64,000 bases of DNA from Motacilla alba alba. Taxonomy: Eukaryota; Chordata; Aves; Passeriformes; Motacillidae. The notes beneath the pieces are model-generated. The model made no database searches, had not been told where the DNA came from, and saw nothing but the letters and a program-made list of their open reading frames with translations. The position numbers and the translations under genes were made by a program. The stretch spans positions 5,828,001 through 5,892,000 of the forward strand of contig NC_052045.1 of the NCBI RefSeq assembly GCF_015832195.1, given 5' to 3'. The number at the start of each line of letters is the position of its first letter. Within the stretch, counting starts at the first letter, position 1. Shown here piece by piece: positions 11,985-23,024 of this stretch.

Positions 11985-12300
11985 CGCGTTAGAGATCTAA
12001 GCTCCCCCAAGGAGGGTAATGGACAGGAAATTAGAGATAAGTAGGTGGTTTGACAGGATTAGGGATAAGCAAAAGAAACTTAATTATGTGATAGCTGCTA
12101 TCGGACAAGCGCTGCTGCGAAAGGGGATGTAAATGACCTAAAGAAAGCCCGACACCAGATCAAACAGGCGCACTCTGCAGATAACAGCCCAAAAACACGG
12201 GGTATAAATATTTATCACAAATGAATTCTCCAAACACTCCCTACTCACGATCCCATTAACAATAGATGGGATTGAGGATAATAAAGGCTTTCCACAAGCT
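11985..12300. promoter_or_regulatory. candidate conserved non-coding element with GATA-type sites
   Basis: One of the most distinctive AT-rich islands in the window. It contains several GATA-type cores (agataagt at 12035, ggataagc at 12063, agataac at 12179), a SOX-type attaacaatag near 12255 and two TATA-like stretches (gtataaatattt near 12201). It keeps CpG-containing words such as tatcggacaagcgctgctgc, which tend to be lost from unconstrained bird DNA. The call rests on composition and motifs; no cross-species alignment was possible. Confidence 0.35.
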
Positions 12301-13019
12301 TTTTTCCCTTTTCTTTTCCTGGGGCTTTTGTCCACGCGCAGCTGTGGGCGTGTGTGTGAGAGATAGGGATGTGCCCGAGGGGTCCGAGGGTCCCACGTCC
12401 CCTCTCTGCCAGTGTCCCAGGAGCTCAGGCTGGGCTCCTTCCCTCGCCTCTGGGGCTCCGGGAGCTCTGGGGAAGAGGAGAACTCACCCTGCTCTCGCTC
12501 AGAGGTCCCTGGCCGGCACAGAGGGGATGGTAGTTGGAGCAGGGTACAGGCTAGAGCCCCAAAATCCCGGATGATTCCTGCTGCTTCACCCCAGGGAAGA
12601 GGAGAACTCGCCCCACTGCTGCCTGGGGGTCACTGGGCAGCAAAGAGGGGATGACGGATGTTCCAAGGAAGGGCTGGAGCCCCCAAAACCTGGGCAATTC
12701 CAGCTGCTTCTCTCTCCTGAGCAGGCAGCGGAAAATCAATGGACAGCGGGGCGCGTTCTGATGGAGACGTTGGGGAACCTCTGCCCTTTCAGTGCCTGCA
12801 AAGCCCAGCGAGGGTGGCAGTGCCAGGTGTGGCTGTGACCTCAGCCCGAACAGGGAGCGATCCCCCTGCGCCTCCTCACTCCCCAAACAGGCACAAGGGT
12901 CCCCCCTGCACAGCCACCCCTCTCCTCCCCTCAGCCACCCTTCCCAGCTCATGCTGCTCCTCTTCCCGACTCATCCTGCTTGTTGTTATTTATTTCCCCA
13001 GAAGGAACACAAAACCTCC
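12301..13019. other. unique sequence, no gene seen
   Basis: GC-rich with an internal, loosely repeated passage (ggaagaggagaact near 12472 and 12596; gcagcaaagaggggat near 12635 resembling ggcacagaggggat near 12515). This suggests an old duplication of about 125 bases. No coding exon recognised. Confidence 0.35.
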
Positions 13020-13165
13020 CGAACCTGGGCTGGCAAATTACCGAAGCCCAGGAAATGAAAACTCCAGGGCAGCATTAATTGGAAGGCTTTTTAATTAAAA
13101 TCAGCTTGTTTCACAATCAAAGATAAAAGGAGGGAAGAAAGCTGAAAGGAAAAATAATAATAAAG
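13020..13165. promoter_or_regulatory. candidate conserved non-coding element
   Basis: An AT-rich island with cagcattaattgg, ctttttaattaaaatcagc and tcaaagataaaagg. It has homeodomain and TCF/GATA-like cores in close spacing. Compositional evidence only. Confidence 0.27.
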
Positions 13166-14214
13166 CAATTCCCTGCCTGCCCCTCTGTGGCATTCACGAG
13201 GTGTGGGCTGAGCATCCTGTGTCACCCACTCTGCTCTCAGCCCTCTTGATTTCCTTTTTCCCCCCAAAAAAAAGCATTCTTGGTCTCTTCTTTCTCCCTG
13301 ACTTCATCCTCATCTGCTCCTCCTCTGCCTGTGTTTGGCATTGGCCTCCCCCTTGTCCCCTGTCCCCGTCCCCTCAAGTACTCATCACCCCGAGCAGAGG
13401 GTTTCTCCCAGGGAAGAAATTTTCCTCTGAATTCTTTTATTTTTGGGAATTAAATTCTGGCAGAGATGTAGCACTGCCTAAAGATTTAACTGCTGTGCTG
13501 AAGCAGCACTTGATGAGGCTAAATGAGGTTTCTTGCTAACGAAGGGGAATCTTTGTTGCTGGGGAAAGGCTGATGGCCCCGAGGCTGCTGTGGAAGAACC
13601 AGGTGGAGGATTGAGAATGAAACCAGGAAATTCTTCTATCAAAATTTATGAATCAGCCAAAAAGATGCTCTTTCTTAAGGCAATAGTTTTGGTCAAAATA
13701 GATATATATTTAATGATGGTCAGAGCCGAGCACAAGCCCCCAGGAAGAGGAAAGAGCTGGGAGGATGGGGTGGGGGGGGATTGATGGTAATGGAGATTGG
13801 GAGCTTTGAAGTTTGGCAGACTGGCGAGGGAAGGTGAGGGATTTCCAGGAGAAACCGGCGCCTGGCCAGGCTGAGGACACCGAGTGGCAGAGAACAGCTT
13901 GGGGCAGAGATGAAAGAGCCACCAGCTCCCCATCCCTCGGCCACCCAGGCACGGGGCACATCCCTGCCTCCTCCAGCCGGGAAAACCTTGGGTAGGCATG
14001 GCTGGAAGTCGGGAGAGAGGGACATCCTCCAGCAGGACTGTCCTGGGAGCCTTGGGGCTCTCAGACCTCGAAACAACAGCGTGAGGGTTCATGGAACACC
14101 GGCGTTCGTGGAACACGGAACTCAGGGAGCCCCGGTGGCCCAGAGCCCCTCTCTGGGTGCCACCGGGGCCGGCCCAGGTCTCGGTGGGGGCCCTGCAGAG
14201 CCGACGTGGGCGGC

Positions 14215-14460
14215 AGGAGAGCGGCAAAGCCGGGAATGGAGCAGCGATTCCTTATTAACTTCTGGGAAGTGCGGCTCTTCTCCACATCGGGAACGTTATT
14301 TATGCGCAGGGGATGGCGGCTGCTGATGAGAAACACATTGATTGAGGTTTCACAGCTACTGAGCACAGGAGATCCCTATCAGTCCCAAACCTTATCAATG
14401 TGTTCCTCATCATCAGCCGGCGTCTCATTAACATAACGAGCTGTCTGCTCCCATTTGGGA
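14215..14460. promoter_or_regulatory. candidate conserved element containing a long hairpin
   Basis: A mixed AT/CpG island with ccttattaacttctgg, gaacgttatttatgcgc and tcattaacataacgagc. The middle is taken up by the inverted repeat described separately at 14315-14421. The island stands out from the GC-rich flanks. Function is inferred from composition. Confidence 0.3.
14315..14421. ncRNA. long imperfect hairpin, microRNA-precursor-like (unproven)
   Basis: The arm at 14315-14342 matches the reverse complement of 14394-14421 at 25 of 28 positions. After a 2/1-base bulge the stem continues as aggttt (14345-14350) with aaacct (14387-14392). That gives a stem of about 34 pairs, with three mismatches and one bulge, closing a 36-base loop. 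The whole structure is about 107 bases, within the size range of microRNA precursors. An 11-base run (aacacattgat / atcaatgtgtt) is perfectly paired. I do not recognise either arm as a known microRNA. A decayed inverted-repeat transposon or a cruciform-prone enhancer core would look the same. The strand of any transcript cannot be decided. Confidence 0.35.
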
Positions 14461-14569
14461 GAGCGGCTCCTCCGTGCCTGCTGCCTGCACATCATCCACA
14501 CGCCAGCTCCTCCCTGGAACAGCCTCTCTGCAGGTCTGAATCCCGGCAAGGAGGGAGTAGTAAGACATC

Positions 14570-14690
14570 ACTTGTTCCACAGTTGTTAGACCTCAGTAAA
14601 TATGTTTCTAATCAGCAATTAGGACTTAATTAATGTGCTGAAAATATCGTTTTCCATCTAAATGAAACTTTTTGAAGGAGATCTGAAAGG
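14570..14690. promoter_or_regulatory. candidate conserved non-coding element
   Basis: An AT-rich island with adjacent homeodomain-type cores: aatcagcaattagg, acttaattaatgtg and atctaaatgaaac. Compositional evidence only. Confidence 0.28.
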
Positions 14691-15010
14691 ATAGGTGGGA
14701 AGATGCCACAGGTGATGTTTGGGTGACAGCTGAAATCCCACTGGTGGGCTTGGGAGAATCCTCACCCCGTGCTCAGGATGAACTATTGATCTGCTCTCCA
14801 TGAGCTCCAGGAGAAGGGGGCTGCCTGGGAATTGTTCAAGCCCAGCCAGCCCCTGCACCCGCATCGAGTTTAAGGAATGGAGCCGAGACAGTCCTGGGAG
14901 CTCAGCCCTGCAGGATCCCAGGGATGTCCTTGTCCATCCCAAATCCCACTGTGCTCCATGTTCAGTGAAGGGGACAGGGGTCAGCCACATGCCTGGGAAA
15001 GCAGATTTAT
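14691..15010. other. unique sequence, nothing seen
   Basis: No repeat family, RNA gene or exon recognised. Confidence 0.35.
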
Positions 15011-15270
15011 GGATTCATGGAATCACTCATGTTGGAAAAGACCTTTAAGAGCATTAAGTTCAAGCATGACCCCAGCCCCACATGGTCATCACTAACCCGT
15101 GTCCTCCAGTGCCCCATCCACAGGATTTCTGGACACTTCCAGGGCTGGTGATCCCACCACTGCCCTGGGCAGCCTGGTCCAAAGCTTTGCAACATTTTAT
15201 GCAGAGAAAAGGTTCCCAAATCCAATCTAAACCTCCCCTGGCACAGCTTGAGGCCATTCAAGCTGCTCCT
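15011..15270 (-). mobile_element. CR1 LINE 3'-end fragment, antisense
   Basis: Plus-strand text runs ggattcatggaatcactcat, then gttggaaaagacctttaaga, then cttccagggctggtgatccc, then cctgggcagcctggtccaaa, then ccaatctaaacctcccctgg and cttgaggccattc. This is a CR1 subfamily in which the gttggaaaagacct form starts the antisense 3' end. It is well preserved for about 250 bases, then fades. Confidence 0.92.
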
Positions 15271-16603
15271 CAGATGCTCCACATGAAAATGATCCCTGGG
15301 AGGTGTTCCTGTCCTCCAGAGGAATGTCAGAATTCCCGCTCTCATCACTGCCTCCCCTCCAGCAGCATGGTTTTGTTGGGCCTTGTTTCCATTTTTCCTT
15401 CCTGTGCCCAAGTCCCCTTTTCTGTCTCTTCCCTCTTTTCCTGCTGGCAGATGGATCTCAGCCACAGCACCACAGGCCAGCCTGGCACTGCTGCCTCCCC
15501 ACAGGTGTTGGGATTCCAGCAGGTGTCGGGATTCCAGCTCTAATCCCAGCGCCGAGTGTTTGTCCTTTCATTTCTGAAGTGGTTCAAGGGAATCTTGGCT
15601 CAGCAGCCAGGTTGTTAATCCAGAGCAAACAACGGGCTCTGTAGGTCCTTTCCAGCTAATCGCCACTGATCCAGCTGACCTTTCCAGCACTCCCAGATCT
15701 GGACATGGCACTGCAGTGAAGCCACCTCCGAGGAAAGGAGGGAAACCTTCACAGCTTCCTTGGAATGGGGGTGCTGAGCTGTTGGCTGTGCTGTGGGGTT
15801 GTTCATCCCAGCTCCCTCATCCCAGGAATGCTGAGCTGTGCCAGCTGGGAGCAGAGATGTTGCCACCAGCCTGAGATTCCAGCCAGAGTTCTCCTCTCCC
15901 TGCAGAGGTGATGTGTGCCACCCAGCCAATCCTAGAGGAATTTTGGGATTGGAGAGTGTCAGATCAAGCTTGACAAGTTTTATTTCCCTGATACCAAATT
16001 TACCCAGAAACACACAAGGAGAGAAATAAGCCCATTTGTGAGCATGAGTTAAATTCCAGCAGTTCCTAACCTGCTGGAAGTGACAGAAATGTTCAAATAA
16101 CCCAAATGTTTTGAAACTCGATGCAATAGGGGTTGGGATTTTGTTCCCATGTTAAATCACTGGGTTTATTTGAAATAAATGGCCCAGATTTTAGAGAGAA
16201 AAAAGAAAGAAGGAACCTGAGCATAAACAAAATCCAGGTTGTCATGTAGGAACTGGGCAGTGCAGAGGGAGTCGAGGGGCTGGGCCTGGTTTTCTGGGGA
16301 TAAATGGATAAAAGAACCACATGGATGAGCTGCAGGGACTGGGATGAGCATGGAGCATCCCTTCCCAGAGGTTTAGGAAGGGTTCTTCACCACATCCCCC
16401 ATTTTGAGCTGCCTGGGACACTGCTGGAACCAGGGATGTTCCGCAGCACCCACAGAAGCTGAGGGACGGGGTCCTGCCCCATGGTCCCTCCAACATTCCC
16501 CATGTGGGCTTTATGAGGAAGTGGCAAAATGAGCTTAATTGATGGACCTAATTAAGCTGCCAACTGGTAGAAGCTGGGTCTCAGTGCATCTGGGCTCTGC
16601 ACA
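15271..16603. other. unique sequence, no gene seen
   Basis: Contains a two-copy 17-base repeat near 15506-15540 (ggattccagcaggtgt) and a moderately AT-rich passage at about 16030-16215. No gene recognised. Confidence 0.35.
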
Positions 16604-16773
16604 GCATGGTGATGGTCATGGTGGTCATGGTGGTCCTGGTGGGGGTCATGGTCATGGTGGTCATGGTGGTCATGGTGGTCATGGTGGTCATGGTGGTCAT
16701 GGTGGCAGTGGCTGCAATGGATGTGACCAACATGGACATGGTCTTGGCCATGGTCATGGTCATGGTCATGGTT
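16604..16773. repeat. CATGGTGGT / CATGGT minisatellite
   Basis: Mixed 6- and 9-base units (catggt and catggtggt) over about 170 bases, with a non-repeat interruption at about 16705-16745. All units are multiples of three, so several frames stay open: one plus frame reads His/Gly-rich, another Met/Val-rich, and a minus frame His/Asp-rich. These peptides follow from the repeat and are not evidence of a gene. Confidence 0.9.
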
Positions 16774-17596
16774 TTCTCTGTGGCTACAGCACAGTTCCTG
16801 CCTGCTCCTGCTGCTGCCCCACTGGGATCTGGTCGCTCTGTGCGGGCACAAGGGGAGGTGTCACAGCAGCCCAGCGTGACTCGAACCTGGGCTGCCAAAG
16901 CTTCAGCTCCTGCTGCTCAGCTCTGCCCAGGCACCCATGGGCCCTGCCAGAGCCTCTGCTCTTCACCCACCTGCTCCCCATCCTGCCCGTGCCCCTCCAC
17001 ACGCTGGCACCCAGAGCCCATCCACCCCCAGAGCCCACCCGAGGGCCCTGGCTCAGAAAAAGGCTTTTTTTTTTTTTGGTTTACACGGCATTTTTTGATG
17101 CCTTTTTCTTTTTCAACCTGCTCCCCACATGGCTCCCACCCCCCCGTTCAGCTCCGAGCTGGTGACAGCAATCTGTTCCACAGCCTTGTCAGTGGGAAAG
17201 GCTGGAATGAGTGACTGGAGCAGGCGGGATGTGCCAGCGAGTGGAGCTGGTGCTTGGCTTCCCCAGAGTGCAGGGACAGCTGCTCCCTCCACCGTATGGC
17301 TGCAGAATGAGTTTTCCTTCTCTTTTTTCCAAACCTGGTCCCTGATGGACTCATCCCTCATTTCGCCACTTCCCGAGCTCAGCTCGGATGCTGCTTTAGC
17401 CATCAGGAGCTGAGGTTTATCCCACGGAGTTGTTGTTGGCTCGGCTGTGGAGCAGGCAGTGTCAGGGTGGTGTCAGGTGAGCTGCCTTGGGGAAAGGGCT
17501 TTTCCCATCGCCGAGTCTTGGCTCTGCTCTTGGAGCACTCGTTGCTTTTCCTATCACCAGCAGGGTCTGCTTGAATTCCTCCAGGGTGGGAATATT
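16774..17596. other. unique sequence, no gene seen
   Basis: Includes a T-run at about 17066-17078. No exon or transposon recognised. Confidence 0.35.
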
Positions 17597-17660
17597 ACAG
17601 AATGTTACAGAATCAATTAGGCTAAAAAAGGCCTCAAAGCTCATCGAGTCCACCCTTTGA
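17597..17660 (-). mobile_element. CR1 3'-tail fragment, antisense (first of two)
   Basis: The text acagaatcaattaggctaa, then aaaggcctcaaagctcatcg and agtccaccc, is the reverse complement of a CR1 terminal segment. About 64 bases long. Confidence 0.8.
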
Positions 17661-17701
17661 GGGGATCCAGGGGTTTCCAGGCTGGACTGGATGGGACCGT
17701 G

Positions 17702-17800
17702 CAGAATCATAGAATCCTGGAATCATATAAAGAGCTCTGAAATCATCAAGTCCAACCATGGATCCCGCACCACCACCAGTTCCCCAAGTTCATTTCCTCA
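17702..17800 (-). mobile_element. CR1 3'-tail fragment, antisense (second of two)
   Basis: A second antisense CR1 end starts with cagaatcatagaatcctgg and continues as gaaatcatcaagtccaacca, with decayed sequence to about 17800. It lies 41 bases after the first fragment in the same orientation. That points to two insertions or a tandem tail rather than one element. Confidence 0.82.
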
Positions 17801-17924
17801 AGGGCCAACAAGATCAGGGGTGCAGGACTGAATTTTGCTGATTTTGGTGGCATGGCCTGAGCCCCATCCACCTCCTTTGCAGGTCTGGGCTCCTAAAGGT
17901 ACAAGAAACCTCCCTCGGAAGGAG

Positions 17925-18135
17925 AAATTCCTGAAACGATTAAAGCATCAGGAGAAATGTTAATTGAATGGATCAGACGGCTCCTTTGGAGCGGGAGCTC
18001 TCGGGGTGTGACCCAGCTATCGACACCCAATCCACGATAAACAAACAGCAATTACTCAACTCCACAAAAGCAGCCTGGCAGAGCTAAATAAAGCTCGGGG
18101 AAACTCCAGCAGAGCGGCTCTGAAACTGCGTGGGA
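17925..18135. promoter_or_regulatory. candidate conserved non-coding element
   Basis: An AT-rich island with aaacgattaaagcatcagg, atgttaattgaatgg, acgataaacaaacagcaat and gctaaataaagctcgg. It contains forkhead-like (ataaacaaac) and homeodomain-like cores and retains CpGs. Compositional evidence only. Confidence 0.3.
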
Positions 18136-18489
18136 AGGAGCTGAGTGTGGCTGGCTCTGTGCATCCCTCTGGGATGTGTGGCCGTGAGGATGGTGGTGGC
18201 TGGGTGCAGGGAGAGCAAGAGGGTGGTGGCATCTGGGGACAAGCTGGGCTGGGAAACCAACCTGGCTGTGGTGAAGCGTTCTGTGTTCTCCCAAGCACAA
18301 ATTCCATCGGGACCACACAAGGAACAAACTGGTCCCTGGAGAAGCCTGAACCTGGTGAGAGGGATGGTCCAGCTGCGTGTCACTGGGATGCTCCCCACTC
18401 CCTGCTCTGCACCCCAAGCCACCTCTTTCCCCCAAAAGCTTCTCCTCCCCTGGCATACCCCAACTTCCATCATTGTGCAGCCAAGGCCC

Positions 18490-18605
18490 ACGCTGGGAGT
18501 AAATAAATAAACAAGCAGGGCCAGCTCCGCGCATCGATACGGAGCTTTCTGCCAGCAGCATTAACGGGAGGGATTTTTATCCGATTTTAATAACTGCTGA
18601 GAACT
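18490..18605. promoter_or_regulatory. candidate conserved non-coding element
   Basis: Contains gtaaataaataaacaagc (forkhead-like), cgcatcgatacggagc and ttttatccgattttaataac. AT-rich with retained CpGs beside a GC-rich flank. Compositional evidence only. Confidence 0.28.
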
Positions 18606-20679
18606 GCCTGGTGTGTCCTCTGCAAGAGGCTGCTGTGAGCCCAGCTGGAGCAAAACCATCCCCGGCAGATGTGTCTTTCCCTTTCCAGACCCATCCTCTT
18701 GGGTCTTGCTTCCTTCCCCTTCTCTGGGAAAGGAGAGACTTCAGGCTGCCTGCTCCCCACCCCCATTCCTGGCTGAGCAGCAGGGATGTGTCCCAGGGTG
18801 AGTGTGCTCCGTCTCCTGCAGTTACTGAGCAGCTCTCCCATGGTTTGGCATTTGGGGTTGGATTTTGTTGGTCCTCCCTGGTTTTTTTGGTGGTTCACTG
18901 GCCTCACACACCTGGGCCAGGGGTGTCTCCTCCTCCTCCTCCTGAGGAGCAGCCAGTGATGTTTGCCAGGGTGCAGCATCAGGGATGGGGTGTGCCCAGG
19001 CACCCACCTCCCCTGTGAGCCCATCCAACCTCTGGCAGCTGCCAGATCCAGGGATTTCCCAAGGCAGGGGGTTTATCAGGATTGCTGTTTGCAGGAGCCC
19101 TTCTCCTGCTGCTGTTCTGGGGCCGTGTCCTCGGCATCTGGGCCCTGCCATAAAAGACTTCCTGTGATTTGATTGAAATCTGCTGCTGCGTCACTTTATG
19201 GGATGTCCTGGAGGGGGGTTGTGTTCCAAGACAATGGGAATATTTTCTTCTAATTCACCTCGTCCCGATTGTCCATGGTTTTATTGAACTCTCTCAGATT
19301 TCCTCCTCTCTCCTCCACATCCATGGCGCTCCTCCTGGAATAAACTGCTCCGTTCTCCTGGTCATTCTTCTCTCCTTTCATTACTTCCAGCATTTTTATA
19401 AGCCTCCTTCACAAATCCCTGGCACTTGAGTGTCTCCCACCCCCTCACCTGGGCTCTCCTCACGCTCAGGGTTGGACATTCCCTGCAATCCTCATCCAAG
19501 CCCTGAAACCGCCTCCTCTCCCAGCAGGGACCTTGCTGCCCTCCTCTGTTTCCTGCTGCTCAAGCCTGGAAGGTTCCCTGCTGATCCCACTAAATTGCTT
19601 CTTACTCCACAGGTGACTGAAAATCCGTGAGGCGGTGAAACTCCTTGGAAAGAAACCTGGATGTATTTTTTTTCCTCAGTGAAAACAATAAAAAATGGAA
19701 GAGGAAGAAACTCCTCTCCCATGGTGGGGGATGCCCTCCCTAAACCTGTCATTCCCCACGGCCATTCCCTGCCTGGAGAGCCTTGGAATGTCCCAGGTGG
19801 TGATGGGTAACGTGCAGGACATCAATCCAGCACCCGTCCCAATGCCACCAGGATTTTCCTGTTGCCATGGCAACTCCAGGCTCAAAGATGCCCATTTTGC
19901 CAAGACAAGGGAGTGAAACAGCAAGCAGGGAAGCGGCAGAGAACGCGTGGAGGTGGCAAAGAGAAGGATGTCACGCCAGAGGAAGGAAAACAGGGACAAA
20001 AAGAGAGGAGTGGGGACAAGGAGGGGACAGGGAGGATTTATCCCACCTTCACGTGGCCCGGGCATTGCTGGGACTGAGCTCTGCACTCCAAGAGCTGAAA
20101 CAAAGGGTGGGAGGAAGAGGAACTCGTGTCTTGATAAACACGAGGTTGGAGAGGTGACAGGGCGAGGGATTTGGGCTCCAAGTACTTTCTCAACCCATAA
20201 ATTTTCAAGAGCAGCGCTGAAGCCAGGAAACCTGAGCCGGCTTTGGGAGATAAATTATCCCAGGAGCAGACAGGGTCAGTCCTTGGCCTCCTCCCTAGTC
20301 TCACCTTGGCTCTGTCACGGCCACAGCCTGAGTTTGTGCCTGTGGGACCTCGGGTGGGCTCCAGCAGAACCATGGAATGGTCTGGGTTGGTGGGGGACCT
20401 TGGAGCTCCCCTGCTTCCAGCCCCAGTTCTCTGACTCCTGGCACCCGAAGGGAGGGATCTGCTCTGATCCGTGGGCTGCAGTGATGGGGCTGGGAGGTGC
20501 TGGGAGGTGCTGGGAGGTGCAGGGCAGGGTGACCACATGGGCTGGGCACTGCCTCAGCATGGAGCAGCTCAGCCTGACACCTCCCTCCGTGTTTGAGGCA
20601 GTTTTTCCTTGTGTTTCACATCCCTGTTTGCGTTCCCTTTCCATGGCTGCTCAGCTGTGAGTTCCCTGCCAGGAGCAGG
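18606..20679. other. unique sequence, no gene seen
   Basis: Holds a short TCC run (about 18928-18942), a possible 35-base antisense CR1 tail remnant at about 20369-20405 (accatggaatggtctgggtt) and a 10-bp array at 20491-20520. No exon recognised. Confidence 0.35.
20491..20520. repeat. 10-bp tandem repeat, 3 copies
   Basis: Three perfect copies of tgggaggtgc. Confidence 0.85.
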
Positions 20680-20830
20680 CCCGGAAACAGCTCCTAGAAA
20701 ATGGAATCTGGCCCGAGAGCTGGCTATTGAAATGATTTGATGAATAATTTAGGATAACAATTAAAGTCAAAAACTTCACAAATAGCTCATGAGCAATTCC
20801 TGGGCCGGAAGAGAGGACAAAGTTGAGCTG
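20680..20830. promoter_or_regulatory. candidate conserved non-coding element
   Basis: An AT-rich island with gaaatgatttgatgaataat, ttaggataacaattaaagtc (SOX-type aacaat plus a homeodomain-like core) and agctcatgagcaattcc. Compositional evidence only. Confidence 0.3.
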
Positions 20831-22739
20831 ATAAAGGCTCTGCTGCCCATCACTCACAAACCCCTGGCCCTGGGCCCAGCGGGAGAGGAGGGAGGGCTGT
20901 GGCTGCTCCCACCCTGGCCCCCAGCACCCACCCAGCACCCACAGGGACCCCGGGACCACCAGGGCTGCAGGACCACCCTGCTCAGAGGGCACAGAGCTGT
21001 GGGGACACGGGAGCTGTGGGAAGAGGGAGAGCACTGAGCTCACTGGGACGTGTGGCTTTGGTGTCCTTCCTGACCTGTCCCTGGGCTTGCCAAGCACAGC
21101 TCCAGCCTGGCAGGAGAGCCCAGGGGCACAGGGAGGGACACTGCAGGTGAAGTCACCTGACCCAGCGCTGGAGGAGCCTGGTTGGGTCCTTCTTACCTAA
21201 GGACAAATCCCACCGAGCCCAGAAAATCCTCAAAACTGGGCACAGGGTGCAGCTGGAAGCCAAGCTGTGCATCCTTCCTGGAGCAGAGCGACTCCTCACC
21301 CCATCCTGGGATGCTCCAGGTGGGCATCCCCCCTCTCCAACTCTCCCATTGCCTCCCAACCCTGGCAGAAAACCCAGGGGCAACACTGAGTTGGTTTGAG
21401 CTGCCAGGATCTGTTTCCTGGCTGCTGGAATGACCCCTTCTCCCTCTGCCCAAGCCGGTGCTCCTTCAGATCAAATAAACGCTTTGCTCAAAATGAAACA
21501 AAATGTTTCAATTCCCTGTTGGGTCATTTCCAGACGAAAAGCAGAGGAGCAGCGAGGAAGGAGCCTGATTAAAAGGTTTGGAGTTCTGCTGGCAGCTTTT
21601 TCCAGGGGGTTGTGTCTCTCAGCTGGGAGGGAGGCAGGGATTGGGGTTCTGGGTTCTTGGAAGGGCCAAGCTCTGCCCAGCCCAGCCCAGCCTGAGTCCC
21701 CCTGGGCATCTCCAGTCTCTGTGGGGTATCCAGGGTATGCTGGTGAAGATGCCACCTTGGGGATGTCTCTGCTGTGACACTGGAGGGTGCCTGTCCGGGG
21801 GCAGTTTTGCTGTAAAATCCCCTAATTGAAGTTCAGGAGCAGCTCCCTGCCGGATGTCCTGATCAAGGAGGGAGAGGGAGATGAAGGGCAATTAATGGGA
21901 GCCCGGGAGGGAGAGAAGTGAGTGAGTGTCACCCCTAGCCCCAGGCAATGCCCCACCTCAAGGCCACTCCTTCTCCCCCAGTAGAGATCCCAGTATCCCT
22001 GCCCAGATCCCAGTATCCTTGGGGTGGGATCTGGCACCACAGAAGGAGCCAATGGTGCCGTGCCTCAGTTTCCCAACAGTGAACTGGGGGTGGGGACAGG
22101 TGACATCAGCAAGAGAGTTGGTGTTTGGCAGAAAGCTGGATATGGGAATGTTCTCTGGTGTTTTAACAGGACAATTCCAGAGGTATTTAGGTTGGAAATT
22201 GAAGCCTCGGGTTCAGCCCAAGGGGGTTCAGCCCCAATGTTCTCTGCTGGCATCTCACCCTTTTCAAGGCAAGAAACAGAAACCATTGCTGAGCATTTTA
22301 TTTTCCAAACTATTTCAAGGGGGTTTCCGGTCCTGATGTGGGATTAAAAATGAAACTGAAAGAAAAATGGGAAATGTTGCAATTTCCCAGCAAAGAGGAG
22401 CTCAGTTCTGGCACAACATCCCTCTCTGGCATTCAGGGAGCACTGTTCCATGCAGGGAAGGTGCTGGGCCTGGAAAGGAGGAGGATGCCCAGCAGGAAAT
22501 GCCCTGGAATTGTTTTCCGTGGTCGTTCCTTCATTTATGTCACCACATTTTGCACTGTGGAAAAATTCCGGGATTCAGATAACGACAGCCAAGAACCACT
22601 CACTTGTGGTGCCTCTTTTGGGGCTGAGATGTGGTTTGGGAGGCTCCCCCCATTCCCACCCCCTCCATGGAACTGTGGAGCCTGGTGGGACCTGTGGAGC
22701 ATCACCCCCATTCCCAGCACCTGCTCAGAGACAGCAGAG
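20831..22739. other. unique sequence, no gene seen
   Basis: No transposon, array or RNA gene recognised. Reading frames are short and without domains. Confidence 0.35.
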
Positions 22740-22880
22740 GCTCCGTAGCCGCCGGCACGTTCGGCACTGCCGAGGTTTTATGGAGATTTATGGTAAAATA
22801 TTCCTGCGTCCTTGCTCCACGTTTATTTTTATTGATTTGCAAATGCAAAGCTTTGTTCTGCACGCGGGGCCTGCGCCTGC
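22740..22880. promoter_or_regulatory. candidate conserved element with octamer-like motif
   Basis: An AT-rich island bounded by CpG-rich words (ccgccggcacgttcgg on the left, cacgcggggcctgcgc on the right). The core reads ggagatttatggtaaaatat and ttattgatttgcaaatgcaa. The palindrome atttgcaaat with overlapping atgcaaa resembles a POU/octamer site. Compositional evidence only. Confidence 0.32.
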
Positions 22881-23024
22881 CGGGGTGGCAGGAGCTGCGC
22901 AGGGAAGAACAGTTTAATGGCTTCTTCCTCTCGGCCCCCACCCCCAGCACAAACCCTCCACACCCTTCCCCCAGCACCTCTGCCTGGCTCCAGAGGAACG
23001 GGAGACAGTCTCAGTCCCCAGCTT

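Noticed and set aside
16604..16773. His/Asp-rich and His/Gly-rich peptides resembling metal-binding proteins
   Set aside because: They come directly from the CATGGTGGT minisatellite. The array has multiple open frames on both strands and no exon boundaries.
16865..16900. tRNA B-box-like gactcgaacc (also near 47641)
   Set aside because: On the complementary strand the flanking bases do not form a T-stem or acceptor stem and no A-box lies at the right distance.
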